Part shown: positions 1 through 5,603 of the stretch, one piece after another
Layout: the number at the start of each line of letters is the position of its first letter
Position numbering within the stretch: the stretch's first letter is position 1
Made by a program: the position numbers and the translations under genes
DNA from: a virus
Virus record (IMG/VR): IMGVR_UViG_3300042731_006342
Coordinates: 1 to 26,669 of that record
DNA: 26,669 bases
Reading direction: 5' to 3' (one strand)
The notes under the pieces: generated by a model
The model's input: only the letters and a program-made list of their open reading frames with translations
Database searches by the model: none
Told to the model about the DNA's origin: nothing

Positions 1-58
1 CCTTGCTCACTGCGTGCGCTTTCTTCCAGGCCAGGTCTTTCAAATCGTTCCAGTTCAT
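1..58 (-). CDS. Start of a leftward gene cut by the window edge
   Basis: The first 19 codons of a leftward gene are visible (begins MNWNDLKDLAWKKAHAVSK); the rest lies outside the window. The ATG is the complement of 56-58 and is preceded by a strong AAAGGAG ribosome site. A good leftward promoter lies about 60 bases upstream. The product cannot be identified from this fragment. Like the small gene at 5578-5754, it sits behind a copy of the same promoter block, so the two may be co-regulated. Confidence 0.6.
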   Translation of the reverse strand, partial: MNWNDLKDLAWKKAHAVSK

Positions 59-86
59 TGTCTTTTTCCTGTCTCCTTTTTTTCTC

Positions 87-178
87 TGCGGGACTCCCCG
101 TCCCGCTCAACTGTAGACATTCTACCATAAAACCCAACTCGTGTCAATACCTAAATGATTCTATCCGCTTATATCACC
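87..178. repeat. 92-bp direct repeat, copy 1 (promoter block)
   Basis: This block appears identical, base for base, to 5778-5869. It contains a leftward promoter and, in the transcribed leader, a perfect 7-bp hairpin (GCGGGAC, loop TCCCC, GTCCCGC at 88-106). Similarity continues imperfectly for about 35 bases to the right. Exact conservation of non-coding DNA over 5.7 kb suggests recent duplication or gene conversion. Confidence 0.9.
119..147 (-). promoter_or_regulatory. Leftward sigma-70-like promoter (copy 1)
   Basis: Read on the minus strand, a consensus -35 TTGACA (142-147) is followed by a 17-bp spacer and -10 TAGAAT (119-124). Transcription would begin near 112, pass through the 88-106 hairpin and reach the gene at 58. 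Confidence 0.8.
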
Positions 179-188
179 CACTAAACCC

Positions 189-203
189 ATAAGCGCCGCT
201 TAT
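189..203. promoter_or_regulatory. Palindromic operator candidate between divergent promoters
   Basis: ATAAGCGCCGCTTAT is a perfect 15-bp inverted repeat. The half-site CGCTTATA occurs at 197-204, 166-173 (upstream of the leftward -35) and 250-257 (overlapping the rightward -10). A protein bound to these sites could control both directions. Near-copies lie at 5857-5864 and 5888-5895. The binding protein is unknown. Confidence 0.5.
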
Positions 204-230
204 AGCACCCGCCCTGCGCCTGTTTCCGTA

Positions 231-259
231 TTGACTAACTATTGATTCTCGCTTATAAT
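231..259 (+). promoter_or_regulatory. Rightward sigma-70-like promoter for the lysis/accessory operon
   Basis: TTGACT (231-236), a 17-bp spacer and TATAAT (254-259). The predicted start is near 266, about 30 bases ahead of the leader ORF. The -10 overlaps a CGCTTATA half-site, so repression by the same factor that acts on 189-203 is plausible. Confidence 0.8.
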
Positions 260-298
260 GTGAATGTTGGTTTTGCAAGTCGAAAACGGAGGTTTCAA

Positions 299-331
299 AT
301 GAACGGTCCTATCGGTGGCGGGGGTAGGTAA
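299..331 (+). CDS. 10-residue leader peptide ahead of the holin-like gene
   Basis: A good GGAGG site (288-292) sits 6 bases ahead of ATG 299, which opens a 10-codon frame, MNGPIGGGGR, ending at TAA 329-331. The next ATG (336) is four bases beyond the stop, and its likely ribosome site lies inside this frame. Translation of the leader could therefore couple or modulate translation of the membrane protein. It is the best initiation signal behind the promoter, yet its product is too short to be an ordinary protein. Confidence 0.45.
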   Translation: MNGPIGGGGR

Positions 332-335
332 AAAA

Positions 336-533
336 ATGCTGACACTTTTCCCTGACTTTCGTACGGCTGTATTTTTCGGCCTGTTTCTCGCCGTCAGTCT
401 AGCCAACCTGTTCGGCTTTGCCAACTGGCAGCCTGACCAGCAGCTTGTGGACCTGGCGCTGGCCATCGTCTCGCTGGTCGGCGCGGTGCTCGGCATCTTG
501 GACGGCCAGAAGGCGCGGCGGTCGCGGCGGTGA
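336..533 (+). CDS. Two-TM holin-like membrane protein
   Basis: A 65-residue protein with hydrophobic segments at about 10-29 and 39-57 and a basic tail (KARRSRR), the layout of a class II phage holin. Holins form membrane lesions that release or activate an endolysin. Three small membrane proteins and a C39-like peptidase follow, supporting a lysis role. An in-frame GTG at 315 would add seven residues including two lysines, resembling the dual-start holin/antiholin arrangement of lambda S, but I see no good ribosome site for it. Holins are too divergent for a sure call by eye. Confidence 0.6.
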   Translation: MLTLFPDFRTAVFFGLFLAVSLANLFGFANWQPDQQLVDLALAIVSLVGAVLGILDGQKARRSRR

Positions 534-619
534 TAACCGACTTTTGGCAGGCGTTCATTTTGACGCTGCTGCTAGTCGTTGTCGCCATCATTTACGAATA
601 CAATCGTGATCGTCGCTAA
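530..619 (+). CDS. 29-residue single-TM protein in the lysis cassette
   Basis: GTG 530 overlaps the previous TGA as GTGA and opens a 29-codon frame with one hydrophobic helix (about residues 5-21, FWQAFILTLLLVVVAIIY) and a charged tail EYNRDRR. The overlap type matches many junctions in the window, and the TM-plus-charged-tail layout is not random-looking. It could be an antiholin or a small spanin-like protein. No family is recognised. Confidence 0.55.
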   Translation: MITDFWQAFILTLLLVVVAIIYEYNRDRR

Positions 620-938
620 TTTCGTCGTTGGCTTTGCACTCGGAGCCGTGTTCGCCACGGTGTTCATCGCTGTGGCGCTGGCTGGCTCGCTGGACGTTTT
701 CGGCAAATTGGATGCGCCAGGCCCATCTCCCAACATCGCAGACCTGACGTGCGCCATCTCCGAGCGAGCGGCGCACGTCGTTTCATTATTGCACAATGGA
801 CCGATGACTAGCGACAAACGCGCCGCAGTCGAGGAAGAGGCGCGGGGGCTGGCGCAGTCGGCCACGGCGCTGCATTACTGGGCGCGCCGGGGCACAGGGC
901 AGCTGGGGGAATTAGTAGAGCAAATGGAGCAAGACTGA
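606..938 (+). CDS. Small membrane protein, unknown function
   Basis: About 110 residues from GTG 606; TTG 579 is an alternative start. A long N-terminal hydrophobic stretch (VIVANFVVGFALGAVFATVF onward) is followed by a soluble, mostly helical region with several acidic residues. It overlaps the end of the 29-residue ORF by 14 bases and the next start as TGATG, so it belongs to the coupled lysis cassette. The start is uncertain because no strong ribosome site is visible. Confidence 0.6.
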   Translation: MIVANFVVGFALGAVFATVFIAVALAGSLDVFGKLDAPGPSPNIADLTCAISERAAHVVSLLHNGPMTSDKRAAVEEEARGLAQSATALHYWARRGTGQLGELVEQMEQD

Positions 939-1213
939 TGTCATTGGACACTATAGTTATCGTTGCAACCATTATCGGCGGCATTGCCTGGCTGGCGCGC
1001 AAGATAGATGCACAAGCCAGCATTATCAAACACAGCGCTATCGTCGCCGAAAGTCAGGTCGAGGTCGGGAGACAAACCGGTGACGTTTTGCTAGGATTGC
1101 AAAGTTGTATCTCTGAGCTATCAGAGATCATTCGCCAAATGACGCCACCGGAATCGCGGCTGTCATTGCTGGAGCGGCGGCTTGAATGGTTGGAAAAGGA
1201 GCAACAGAAGTGA
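938..1213 (+). CDS. N-terminal TM plus coiled-coil protein (spanin- or holin-associated?)
   Basis: A 91-residue protein with an N-terminal hydrophobic helix (about 4-21) followed by a long amphipathic, charged helix ending in ERRLEWLEKEQQK. This resembles inner-membrane spanins of the Rz type or accessory proteins of lysis cassettes, but no sequence family is recognised and no outer-membrane partner lipoprotein is seen. The start overlaps the upstream stop by one base. The stop overlaps the peptidase GTG, and the peptidase ribosome site GGAG lies within this gene. Confidence 0.65.
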   Translation: MSLDTIVIVATIIGGIAWLARKIDAQASIIKHSAIVAESQVEVGRQTGDVLLGLQSCISELSEIIRQMTPPESRLSLLERRLEWLEKEQQK

Positions 1214-1887
1214 CTAGCAAATGGGATTTAACTATTGAAACTCCGAACGGACACCCGTTGCCCATCAAGGCGGACTTCAGCGGCACGTTGCGCGTCGTGC
1301 TCAAGATGGCAGATTTGCAGCCGCAAGAGCCAGCCTTCCCCTGCTACAACCAGCGCGATGAGCCGTGGAGAAATGACAAGCTTGGCTACAGCAACATTTC
1401 AACCATAGGCACTTACGGCTGTCTCATCACCTGCGTGGCGATGGTTGCCAGCCACGCCACCGGGGAGGCCATCACGCCCCCAATTGCCAACGAGCGTCTA
1501 AAAGCCGTGGGCGGCTTTGTGCCCGGCGAGGCAAATATGTATTTTGCCAAAGTCGTCGAGGCGTTTCCAGAACTGAAGCTGGCGGGGTATCATAAGTGGC
1601 TTGATGTACCTGCCAAACTCGACAAGCTCAACGCCGTGCTGGACCGGGGCGGCTATTGCATCATTCGGGTGGACTTTGATCCCGGTGACGAAACCCGCGC
1701 CGATCCGGACCCGGATCAGCACTGGTGTCTGGTGACGGGTCGCGAGGGCGAGGTCTACAATATCATTGACCCGTGGGACGGTGGAGCACACCTGCTGCCC
1801 CCCGCCTATTGCCGCGCTGGGCACGGGTGGGACGCGGCGCGGGCGATTTACGCCGTTTCGATGTATGAACGGAAGGCGGAAGGATGA
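1210..1887 (+). CDS. C39-like (papain-fold) cysteine peptidase, probable endolysin
   Basis: A 225-residue protein with the C39-like layout: FPCYNQRDEPWRNDKLGYS near residues 43-61, the nucleophile region GTYGCLITCVAMV with Cys71, the His motif DQHWCLVTG with His171, and IIDPWDG with Asp187. This is a complete Cys/His/Asp triad. Such domains occur in phage lysins and in bacteriocin-processing proteases. Its position after the holin-like genes favours a peptide-cleaving lysin. I chose GTG 1210 rather than TTG 1186 because GGAG lies 8 bases upstream and the GTGA overlap fits the operon. No signal peptide is seen, so export would need the holin. Confidence 0.75.
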   Translation: MTSKWDLTIETPNGHPLPIKADFSGTLRVVLKMADLQPQEPAFPCYNQRDEPWRNDKLGYSNISTIGTYGCLITCVAMVASHATGEAITPPIANERLKAVGGFVPGEANMYFAKVVEAFPELKLAGYHKWLDVPAKLDKLNAVLDRGGYCIIRVDFDPGDETRADPDPDQHWCLVTGREGEVYNIIDPWDGGAHLLPPAYCRAGHGWDAARAIYAVSMYERKAEG

Positions 1888-2114
1888 GACCCACCACCGC
1901 GCAAGTCGCAAAGGCGCTGATATACCAGCACGGCTTTGATTATGATATTGCCTATTTGTCGGCTCACTATGGAAGTGGAAAAAGAGAGCTGCCTACAGCT
2001 ACACCGTATCAAATTCTAGCGTGGATAGAGCGCGTTAAGCACGTGCCGAATGTTTCAGAAACGGAAGCAAAAAGAATGCTGACTGCCTATTCTGTGGCGA
2101 AGGCCAGCGGATGA
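1884..2114 (+). CDS. Hypothetical 76-residue protein
   Basis: ATG 1884 overlaps the peptidase stop as ATGA. The protein begins MRPTTAQVAKALIYQHGFDYD and is predicted helical and soluble, with no recognised motif. Base composition becomes more AT-rich here than in the peptidase gene. This gene starts a run of cargo-like genes before the terminator at 3955-3985. Confidence 0.7.
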   Translation: MRPTTAQVAKALIYQHGFDYDIAYLSAHYGSGKRELPTATPYQILAWIERVKHVPNVSETEAKRMLTAYSVAKASG

Positions 2115-2141
2115 CCCGCCGCTGTGCTAGAAGGGAATAAA

Positions 2142-2414
2142 ATGACCGACAGTGTATCTTTGCAGGATGCAATCGCATACCTCAACGATTTAATTGAGCT
2201 TGACGCCGCCGCTATCGTGGCACTTATCAATCAGCGCGTGCCGTGCAATCGACAACTGGCAGAGCACGAAACTTGCCAGGTGTACAAGACCGACGATGGA
2301 TATGTAGTCGGCTTGCTTGGTATATTGAATGGGTTATTCGGCATCCGTTCAGACGGCTACGGGCACATCACTGCCGTTCTAGGCGACAAGAGCCATTTTA
2401 GGTTGACAGAGTGA
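2142..2414 (+). CDS. Hypothetical 90-residue protein
   Basis: ATG 2142 follows the ribosome site AAGGGAATAA. An upstream in-frame GTG at 2124 lacks such a site. The product begins MTDSVSLQDAIAYLNDLIEL, with an N-terminal helical half and a Gly-rich second half with alternating hydrophobics. No family is recognised. The region from the upstream stop to this start resembles the stop-RBS-start linkers at 2411-2444 and 2967-3000. Confidence 0.7.
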   Translation: MTDSVSLQDAIAYLNDLIELDAAAIVALINQRVPCNRQLAEHETCQVYKTDDGYVVGLLGILNGLFGIRSDGYGHITAVLGDKSHFRLTE

Positions 2415-2444
2415 CCCGCCGCCACAACAGAAAGGAATAAAATG
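2411..2444 (+). repeat. Stop-RBS-start linker repeat, copy A
   Basis: The linker runs TGACCCGCCGCC then ACAACAGAAAGGAATAAAATG, joining the stop of one gene to the start of the next. It is nearly identical to 2967-3000. A diverged version lies at 2112-2144. Confidence 0.75.
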
Positions 2445-2969
2445 AAAGTCTTTTTTGATTTTGAATTTACGGGCCTGTGCCAGCATACAACGCCGATCAG
2501 CTTAGGTATGATTGCCGAGAATGGAGAGGCATTCTATGCTGAATTTACTGATTATGATCGCTCTCAGGTGAATGAATGGATTCAAGAAAACGTTATAGCC
2601 AATTTGCTGTATGATGACGTTGATCCTGAGCCGAAATTTATTGATGTGCTAGAGCATTATGGAACTAAAGAAAGCACGGCCAAGCTGTTGCGACAATGGC
2701 TCGACGATTTTGACGAACAAGTCGAAGTTTGGGGCGACTGCCTAGCCTACGATTGGGTTTTGTTCTGCGAGCTTTTTGGCGGCGCTTTTAATATTCCGTC
2801 CTGTGTCTACTACGTCCCATTTGATATTTGTACGCTGATGGAATTAAAGGGCATTGACCCCGACGTTAGCAGAGAGCAATATGCTCAAATGGATAGTGAA
2901 AAACTGAAACATAATGCGCTTTGGGATGCTAGAATTATCAAAGCGTGCTACGAGCGTTTGGTGCAATGA
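2442..2969 (+). CDS. DEDDh 3'-5' exonuclease (Rv2179c-like/DnaQ superfamily)
   Basis: A 175-residue single-domain protein of the RNase H-fold DEDDh exonucleases, which remove nucleotides from 3' ends with two metal ions. Motif I is FDFEFTG (Asp6, Glu8), motif II contains Asp104 in LAYDWVLF, and motif III is His157 to Asp162 in HNALWDARI. The TPISLGMIAENGEAFYAE stretch resembles the Rv2179c-like exoribonuclease group. The substrate (RNA or DNA) cannot be told from sequence. It is framed by two copies of the stop-RBS-start linker, consistent with cargo exchange, and is more AT-rich than the structural genes. Confidence 0.75.
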   Translation: MKVFFDFEFTGLCQHTTPISLGMIAENGEAFYAEFTDYDRSQVNEWIQENVIANLLYDDVDPEPKFIDVLEHYGTKESTAKLLRQWLDDFDEQVEVWGDCLAYDWVLFCELFGGAFNIPSCVYYVPFDICTLMELKGIDPDVSREQYAQMDSEKLKHNALWDARIIKACYERLVQ

Positions 2970-3000
2970 CTCGCCGCCACAACAGAAAGGAATAGAAATG
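2967..3000 (+). repeat. Stop-RBS-start linker repeat, copy B
   Basis: TGACTCGCCGCC then ACAACAGAAAGGAATAGAAATG. It differs from copy A at 2411-2444 by one substitution and a small change just before the start codon. Confidence 0.75.
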
Positions 3001-3231
3001 CACAAAAGGAAATTACTCGTTGATACGTATGTCGAGGGTGTGGGCACGGTCCGTGACTGTCTGGGCTGTGGCGCGCTCATCGCAGGTGGCCCTACGCGCT
3101 GCATTCGTTGCGCTAAAGAGGAAGACCCCAGGAGAGCGCACTGGCGAGTGTGGCTTTTTTGGCTCAGGACGGGGTTATGGAAGACCGTTATGCGTGCTAA
3201 TTGGCGCAGACTAAAGAGGCGCTTTGCGTGA
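2998..3231 (+). CDS. Small zinc-ribbon protein
   Basis: A 77-residue protein from ATG 2998 behind AAAGGAATAGAA. It has a four-cysteine zinc-ribbon motif, CLGCGALIAGGPTRCIRC (about residues 21-38), and a Trp- and Arg-rich C-terminal half ending in a very basic RRLKRRFA. It could bind nucleic acid or protein; no specific family is recognised. Its stop overlaps the GTG of the next gene (GTGA). Confidence 0.7.
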   Translation: MHKRKLLVDTYVEGVGTVRDCLGCGALIAGGPTRCIRCAKEEDPRRAHWRVWLFWLRTGLWKTVMRANWRRLKRRFA

Positions 3232-3962
3232 CCCGCCGCCGCGCCGTCCTCGCCCTAGTTCTGCTCATCCTCACCATCACCCTCGCCGCGATCCTGTACC
3301 AGCCTGGCCCGCGCCCGCCAGTTTCACCATTGGCGCTCTCTCCGCTGGACGGGCCGCCGCTGGACCCTGAGCCGGCAACGCATTTCGTGTACTTGCCGTT
3401 TGTGGCAAGAAACTGGGATGGGAATTTGTTGAGGAATGCGGGATTCGAGGCGGGGATTTATGGCGGGCAGTGTAGATGGTTAAATTATCCTGACGGTGTT
3501 TGGTCGTCAACGTGTTTTGATGAGCAGGATGTCCCGCTCTATTGGACCGGCGGTTGGATTCACGAGGAACCGTGCTACAACGATTATGTCACTGGTCTGC
3601 CGGAAATGCGGCTGGCCGAGCGGTGGGCCGATTCGCGCCGTGTTCATTCGGGCGATTATGCCGCGCAAGCCTTTACGTTCTATCGTTGTGGTTTTTGGTG
3701 GTGGCAGCAAGAAGTCGTTTTGCCGCCAGGGGAGTATCAGGGCAGCGCCTACATCCAGACTTGGGACGATGGGACCTGGGCGCACATCTGCCTGGCCGAT
3801 TATTGCGGGCCGTGGTTCACCTCGCCAGACGAATATCTGAAAATTACAACGCCAGTGATGGAACTGAGTGGAGCGGTTGTGTTTCGCGTAGAGTACAAAG
3901 TAGGAGTGCCAATAAAAAACTCTGATGGATATTTGGATTCTGTAGAACTACGCAAAAAGTGA
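3228..3962 (+). CDS. Secreted host-like protein with Chloroflexota YLPFVARNW motif
   Basis: A 244-residue protein from GTG 3228. The basic MTRRR plus the hydrophobic stretch AVLALVLLILTITLAAILY form a signal peptide or anchor. A Pro-rich linker leads to VYLPFVARNW, a motif I know from many secreted Chloroflexota proteins, and NLLRNAGFEAG, which starts a jelly-roll, carbohydrate-binding-like domain rich in Trp and Cys. Enzyme residues are not evident. It is the last gene before the terminator and looks like a moron taken from a host exported-protein family. A cell-surface role during lysogeny or infection is inferred. Confidence 0.65.
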   Translation: MTRRRAVLALVLLILTITLAAILYQPGPRPPVSPLALSPLDGPPLDPEPATHFVYLPFVARNWDGNLLRNAGFEAGIYGGQCRWLNYPDGVWSSTCFDEQDVPLYWTGGWIHEEPCYNDYVTGLPEMRLAERWADSRRVHSGDYAAQAFTFYRCGFWWWQQEVVLPPGEYQGSAYIQTWDDGTWAHICLADYCGPWFTSPDEYLKITTPVMELSGAVVFRVEYKVGVPIKNSDGYLDSVELRKK

Positions 3963-4071
3963 GGGGCTACACACCCCTCACTTTTCCCTCGGCCAGCCTC
4001 ACCAGGTGCTGCCGCGCCAGGCATCGCATCGCCCGGCCTCGCCGCGAACTCGCCGTGCCTTGTTAATTGAT
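3954..4071 (-). ncRNA. Candidate ~118-nt leftward small RNA
   Basis: A leftward promoter (4078-4107) fires toward the terminator at 3955-3985 with no ordinary gene between, predicting an RNA of about 118 nt. Internal structure is possible: CCGGGC and GCCTGG can pair around an 8-base loop near 4015-4034. A 20-codon frame beginning MRCLARQHLVRL lies inside, with a weak GC-rich upstream region, so a short peptide mRNA is an alternative. The 3' part is complementary to the last codons of the 3228-3962 mRNA. No known RNA family is recognised. Confidence 0.5.
3955..3985. terminator. Bidirectional intrinsic terminator
   Basis: AAAAGTGAGGGG, a 7-base loop, then CCCCTCACTTTT: a perfect 12-bp inverted repeat with a T-tract on either strand. 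It ends the rightward operon, overlapping its last codons, and would also end leftward transcription from the promoter at 4078-4107. Confidence 0.92.
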
Positions 4072-4077
4072 AGAGAC

Positions 4078-4107
4078 ATTATACTATGGCTTGTTGTGTC
4101 GTGTCAA
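4078..4107 (-). promoter_or_regulatory. Leftward sigma-70-like promoter of the small-RNA candidate
   Basis: On the minus strand, -35 TTGACA (4102-4107), an 18-bp spacer and -10 TATAAT (4078-4083). Both hexamers are consensus. The predicted start is near 4071. Confidence 0.8.
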
Positions 4108-4138
4108 GCCCCACGCCCGCCTGGAACGCAAATAAAGA

Positions 4139-4157
4139 GCGGGGTGGCTAGCCCCGC
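4139..4157 (-). terminator. Terminator after the pentapeptide-repeat gene
   Basis: GCGGGG, loop TGGCTAG, CCCCGC, a 6-bp GC stem. On the minus strand it is followed by the T-rich TCTTTATTTG, and it lies 19 bases beyond the stop of the leftward gene. The same 19-bp hairpin occurs at 5116-5134. Confidence 0.65.
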
Positions 4158-4176
4158 CCAATTGTTCACGCTTTGC

Positions 4177-4545
4177 CTACTCACTCAGCCATTCTACCAC
4201 CATTTCTATCCACTGGCGGTAGATGGCGATTTCGCCCTCGTTATAGCCGTTGGCTACACCGAGAAAATCGGCGTTGGCTAGCCAATACTCGAATGAATGC
4301 CTCTCGCAACCGATGGAAATGTATCCACCGGCTGCGATGGCGCGATGCTTCCCGAATGACCCGACGGCAAAACTGCCCCTGGCCTCGGTCAGCTTGGCCT
4401 CGGTCAGCTTGGCCCAGGTCAGGTTGGCGTTGCTCAGGTCCGCCTCGCTCAGCTTGGCCCCGGTCAGGTTGGCGCCGATCAGGTCGGCCTTGTGGAAATC
4501 GCGCTCCCCGGCCCCGTAGCGATCGAGTAGTTCTTTCGTCTTCAT
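4177..4545 (-). CDS. Pentapeptide-repeat protein
   Basis: A 122-residue protein with roughly eight to nine A(D/N/K)Lxx pentapeptides at residues 16-55 (for example KADLIGANLTGAKLSEADLS), which fold as a right-handed beta helix. A separate C-terminal region follows, ending IYRQWIEMVVEWLSE. Some family members mimic DNA and inhibit gyrase, but many have unknown roles and this array is short. The repeats are visible in DNA as 15-bp near-tandem units. Two starts are credible: ATG 4545 with AAAGGAGATAGGA, and ATG 4593 with GAAGGAG, giving 138 residues. It is divergent from groES. Confidence 0.8.
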   Translation of the reverse strand: MKTKELLDRYGAGERDFHKADLIGANLTGAKLSEADLSNANLTWAKLTEAKLTEARGSFAVGSFGKHRAIAAGGYISIGCERHSFEYWLANADFLGVANGYNEGEIAIYRQWIEMVVEWLSE

Positions 4546-4656
4546 TCCTATCTCCTTTTCTCCCCGTTGAACGAACAGAAATCTTTTTTTCATCGCCCTT
4601 GCTCCTTCTTTTTATTTTTGCGCCTACTCGTTCGGCGCTCTCATGGCGTAACAATA

Positions 4657-4684
4657 TTGTAATCTTCCAAAACTGTGGTATCAT
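4657..4684 (+). promoter_or_regulatory. groES promoter with extended -10
   Basis: TTGTAA (4657-4662), a 16-bp spacer and TATCAT (4679-4684) preceded by TGG, an extended -10. The predicted start is near 4691, directly before the CIRCE element. The opposite strand offers a weaker promoter (ATGATA, 17 bp, TACAAT) for the pentapeptide gene, so the two genes may share a bidirectional region. Confidence 0.6.
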
Positions 4685-4693
4685 ATCCTTGGG

Positions 4694-4720
4694 TTAGTAC
4701 TCTCGCCAATAGAGCGCTAA
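4694..4720 (+). promoter_or_regulatory. CIRCE operator (HrcA-binding site) in front of groES
   Basis: TTAGTACTC, a 9-base spacer, then GAGCGCTAA. The CIRCE consensus is TTAGCACTC-N9-GAGTGCTAA, so each arm has one mismatch and the spacer length is exact. It sits at the predicted transcription start and 50 bases ahead of groES, where CIRCE lies in bacterial heat-shock operons. Binding by a host HrcA is inferred. Confidence 0.85.
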
Positions 4721-4769
4721 CCAGCAAGTCGTGTCCACTAAATTTCTTCACGTAGGAGGTAAGCAGGAA

Positions 4770-5072
4770 ATGTCACTCAATCTCAAACCCCTCGGCGATC
4801 GCGTCATCGTTGAGCCGGTGGAAAAAGACGAAGAGACCTTTGCCGGCGGCGCGCTGGTGCTGCCCGAGACAGCCAAGGAAAAGCCCCAGCAGGGCGTCAT
4901 TCTTGCCGTTGGGCCAGGCAAAAAGGACGACGGCGGGAATCGTATCCCGATGGACGTCGAACGAGGGCAGCGCGTGCTCTATGCCAAGTACGCCGGTACT
5001 GAAGTCAAGATCGACGGCAAAAAGCTGTTGATCTTGAGGGAAAGCGACATTCTGGCAATTGTCGAATTATAA
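4770..5072 (+). CDS. groES: Phage-encoded co-chaperonin GroES
   Basis: A 100-residue protein of normal GroES length. It begins [20 protein letters not shown], has the mobile-loop region [20 protein letters not shown], then [15 protein letters not shown] and a C-terminal end like [13 protein letters not shown]. It caps the host GroEL cage to assist folding. By analogy with T4 gp31 it may help fold the phage capsid protein. Start 4770 is chosen because AGGAGG lies just upstream and the conserved N-terminus begins here. No groEL accompanies it. CIRCE control suggests expression follows the host heat-shock response. Confidence 0.95.
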   Translation: MSLNLKPLGDRVIVEPVEKDEETFAGGALVLPETAKEKPQQGVILAVGPGKKDDGGNRIPMDVERGQRVLYAKYAGTEVKIDGKKLLILRESDILAIVEL

Positions 5073-5115
5073 CCCCTCCTGGCTGCCGCTGCGCGGACAG
5101 CCTCCGCGATGTGGG

Positions 5116-5134
5116 GCGGGGTGGCTAGCCCCGC
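5116..5134 (-). terminator. Second copy of the GC hairpin, downstream of a small leftward gene
   Basis: The same 19 bases as at 4139-4157 (6-bp stem, loop TGGCTAG). On the minus strand it lies 7 bases beyond the stop of the 5142-5324 gene. There is no good T-tract here, so termination would be weak or the hairpin may instead act on mRNA stability. Confidence 0.4.
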
Positions 5135-5141
5135 TCCTATT

Positions 5142-5324
5142 CTACCGATTGATCTTGCGACTCGCCTTTGCCATCGCCAGCCGCGCCTTCTTTTTGCGCT
5201 TCCAGTTTTTTGGCTTGAGCCTGGCCCGTCCCTTGACGGTAGCCTCGGCCTCGGCAGCCCGCCGCCTGGCCCGGTTTGGTCCCGTGTGTTCAACCAAATA
5301 CTTCACTCCATCGAACAATTTCAT
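5142..5324 (-). CDS. Small highly basic protein
   Basis: A 60-residue protein from ATG 5324 with a strong GGAGG site six bases upstream. It begins MKLFDGVKYLVEHTGPNRAR and is dominated by Arg/Lys thereafter (RRRAAEAEATVKGRARLKPK, then NWKRKKKARLAMAKASRKINR without its final R). The charge suggests nucleic-acid binding, but no family is recognised. No clear promoter of its own is visible; transcription may come from the promoter at 5810-5838. Confidence 0.65.
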   Translation of the reverse strand: MKLFDGVKYLVEHTGPNRARRRAAEAEATVKGRARLKPKNWKRKKKARLAMAKASRKINR

Positions 5325-5399
5325 CTGTTTCCTCCCGGCTGTTGGTAACGCGGGCAGCCTCCGCGAAAATGATTTGATGAACCGCTCCCACCGTCCCGT

Positions 5400-5603
5400 C
5401 TAACCAGCGTCCCTTCCGAGGTACTTGTCCTCTACCCCGGCATTCGCTCCGCCGTCTGCGCGGTCGCTACTGACCGGGGTCTCTGCTGGCGCGGTCTCGA
5501 CTCCGCGCTGTGGGGGGTGCTCAACTCCGAGGGGGCTTTTGACCCAGGCCCCCGGCTGGGAGTTGAGCGGGGCTAGTCTACCGGCCTTCGTCCCACTCGT
5601 CAA
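5400..5603 (-). CDS. Doubtful leftward ORF downstream of the 58-residue gene
   Basis: An open frame of 67 codons from TTG 5603, with no clear ribosome site. The C-terminal half (VETAPAETPVSSDRADGG) reads like a low-complexity protein, and the frame overlaps the end of the 5578-5754 gene. It also spans the 5519-5568 hairpin. It may be a coupled small gene or a non-coding spacer. Confidence 0.25.
   Translation of the reverse strand: MTSGTKAGRLAPLNSQPGAWVKSPLGVEHPPQRGVETAPAETPVSSDRADGGANAGVEDKYLGRDAG
5519..5568. other. 50-nt two-part hairpin
   Basis: GCTCAACTCC (5519-5528) pairs perfectly with GGAGTTGAGC (5559-5568), and inside it GGGGGC (5531-5536) pairs with GCCCCC (5548-5553). It lies 10 bases beyond the stop of the leftward 58-residue gene. 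With no T-tract it looks more like an RNA-stability or processing structure than a terminator. Confidence 0.5.

Noticed and set aside
3800-4024. Leftward 74-codon open frame across the terminator
   Set aside because: Runs antisense to the secreted-protein gene and across the intrinsic terminator, with no ribosome site.
4173-4697. Rightward open frame opposite the pentapeptide gene
   Set aside because: Trp/Arg/Ser repeats are the complement of the pentapeptide DNA repeats; the leftward gene has the good start signals.
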